Positions 62,705 through 64,000 of a stretch of 64,000 bases of DNA are shown in pieces. The translations under genes and the position numbers were made by a program. Within the stretch, counting starts at the first letter, position 1, and each line of letters begins with the position of its first letter. Under the pieces are notes generated by a model. The model was not told where the DNA came from, searched no databases, and was given only the letters and a program-made list of their open reading frames with translations. Source of the DNA: Pseudobacillus wudalianchiensis (GTDB taxonomy: Bacteria; Bacillota; Bacilli; Bacillales; Domibacillaceae); contig NZ_MAYT01000027.1 of assembly GCF_001685015.1 (NCBI RefSeq), positions 342,589 through 406,588 on the forward strand, given 5' to 3'.

Positions 62705-62868
62705 TCATTATAACAGATTGATCTAACATCCTTGTTCAGTAGATTGAAAATGAAAGCATATCTGAGGCTTTTCGGGTACGCTTTATTTTATACCTATAAA
62801 ACGAGATAGACTTATTCTAATTACCAGCAGACGCCTATACAATTAGAATAGTTATTAGGTTATAATAA

Positions 62869-63093
<225 letters not shown>

Positions 63094-63100
63094 TCAAAAA

Positions 63101-63130
63101 AAGCCCCCGGTTTAGGAGGCTTCTTTTTTA
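63101..63130 (+). terminator. Terminator of rpsN
   Basis: AAGCCCCC-GGTTTA-GGAGGCTT, then CTTTTTT. Confidence 0.75.
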
Positions 63131-63536
63131 AAACAAATGTAGATTTTTAGTAACACACAAATAATTAGAATAAGCATGATCCTCATCAAAGCGATATATA
63201 TTCTGATATCAAACTTTTTATAAAGCTTTGTTTCATAGTGAAGAGCAAGACATATGATAACAGCTCAAACATCTATTGCTTTTTTATTCTCCCTTCAACT
63301 TCTTTAGACAGTCCTAGTTATTCATTGCTGCAGTCATGAACTTTTTAACTAATTGTGCCTATATGTAACATTTTCCTCTTTCTTTAAACATCCGTTACCT
63401 CTTTTTACGCAACGTTACAAAAAAGTAAAAAACGTCATTAAAATTTCCATATACACGGAAAAAGATACAAATTATAATGATTAAAAAAGTAATATAGAAT
63501 CACTTCTTTTGTCATAAGGAAAGGACGATCATTGCC
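63131..63536. other. Intergenic stretch, nothing firm
   Basis: AT-rich; the last 100 bases are the leader of the next gene (AAAGGACG before its ATG). No RNA or ORF supported. Confidence 0.4.
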
Positions 63537-63776
63537 ATGTCTTTGGATCATATAAAGAACATGTTAAAAACTATGATGTTTTATGGCAACAGTCAAATTA
63601 CCCAAACTGTTTCCAAAAATCAAAAAACAATACTCTCTGTAAGCTATAAAAAAGAAAACAACATGTTTGAGATAACTTATTTAGAACCAGCTGCTATTGA
63701 AACTCACAGCGACGTGGATTCTACCGCTTTAGCAATAGAAGAAGCTATACACTCTCATGTTAAAACACCCTCATAG
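63537..63776 (+). CDS. Hypothetical protein, paralogue of the 40.6 kb gene
   Basis: A 79-residue protein: MSLDHIKNMLKTMMFYG, ILSVSYKKENNMFEITYLEP, STALAIEEAIHSH. It aligns from end to end with the product of 40568-40810. Small, cytoplasmic, unknown function. AAAGGA lies before the ATG. Confidence 0.6.
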   Translation: MSLDHIKNMLKTMMFYGNSQITQTVSKNQKTILSVSYKKENNMFEITYLEPAAIETHSDVDSTALAIEEAIHSHVKTPS

Positions 63777-64000
63777 GCTAAAGAAATTTCCTGCTTCTAA
63801 TAAAATTCGGAGCTGCAACCCTATTAAAGTACCCAATTAAATACTGCCTTTATTTCTTCTGCTCATAGTATGAAAAGAATATTCACCAGAAAAACGGGTA
63901 TAAGATAACAAACTTGTCTCATTTCACAACTACCACTAAGAGTTCTTTCGTTCGCTTTTCTGCAACAGAGAAGTCTTGATGGGAGGGGATGAAATGAGAA
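63777..64000. other. Window end; possible gene start at 63994
   Basis: GGGAGGGGATGAA precedes an ATG at 63994-63996 that runs off the window. Otherwise no feature. Confidence 0.3.

Overview
The DNA is AT-rich with strong AAGGAGG-type ribosome binding sites. Marker genes (HBsu-like HU, a CspD-type cold-shock protein, RsbR stressosome protein, YfhD, YjcZ, YitT, zinc-type ribosomal protein S14) point to a Gram-positive Bacillaceae chromosome, Bacillus or a close genus. Three SLH-domain proteins imply an S-layer or a polymer-anchored envelope. I cannot name the species.

Bases 1 to about 24.6 kb are the early and lysogeny end of an integrated phage. A leftward early operon runs from about 6.75 kb off the left edge: Cro-like and excisionase-like regulators, small genes, single-strand annealing protein, YqaJ-like nuclease, Vsr-like endonuclease, replisome organiser with internal iterons, DnaC-type loader, zinc protein and a DUF1064 protein. 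A rightward CI/ImmR-like repressor (6.9 kb) diverges from it over an operator cluster. The lysogeny partners ImmA (22.7 kb) and integrase (23.2 kb) lie 15 kb further on. The gap is filled with cargo: a Gabija-like pair (OLD nuclease-ATPase plus UvrD helicase), an unrecognised 588-residue protein, a DUF4297 nuclease plus zinc-hook SMC ATPase system with a tiny overlapping ORF between them, an integrase fragment, a lipoprotein, an SLH protein, a cold-shock gene, and secreted Excalibur proteins including a thermonuclease.

From 25 to 30 kb lie envelope and secreted proteins: a secreted unknown, an SLH/metallo-beta-lactamase/Excalibur protein coupled to a DUF3006 gene, a copper-amine-oxidase-N-like protein and an SLH/Ig-like protein. 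From 30.1 to 32.9 kb lies a decayed phage lysis and tail end (amidase, holin, SH3 protein and a small tail gene, all broken).

From 33 to 64 kb is chromosome with much gene decay: fragments of IS3-family elements, a DHFR-like gene, a LysE exporter, a serine hydrolase and several unknown ORFs. Intact genes include a nucleotidyltransferase, RsbR, YitT, a ProP-like symporter, a quinone-oxidoreductase-like protein, a chemotaxis receptor, HU, truncated haemoglobin, a sensor histidine kinase, a TetR-controlled membrane-protein operon, an MBL hydrolase, a SET-domain protein, an EamA exporter, a divergent TetR/DHA2-efflux pair and a stand-alone rpsN. A complete candidate type I toxin-antitoxin locus sits at 50.4-50.8 kb.

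The most interesting parts are the 7.3-16.6 kb defence cargo splitting the lysogeny module, the unknown 588-residue protein inside it, a promoter-like sequence repeated three times in the cargo (11.6, 16.8, 20.9 kb), and the type I toxin locus.
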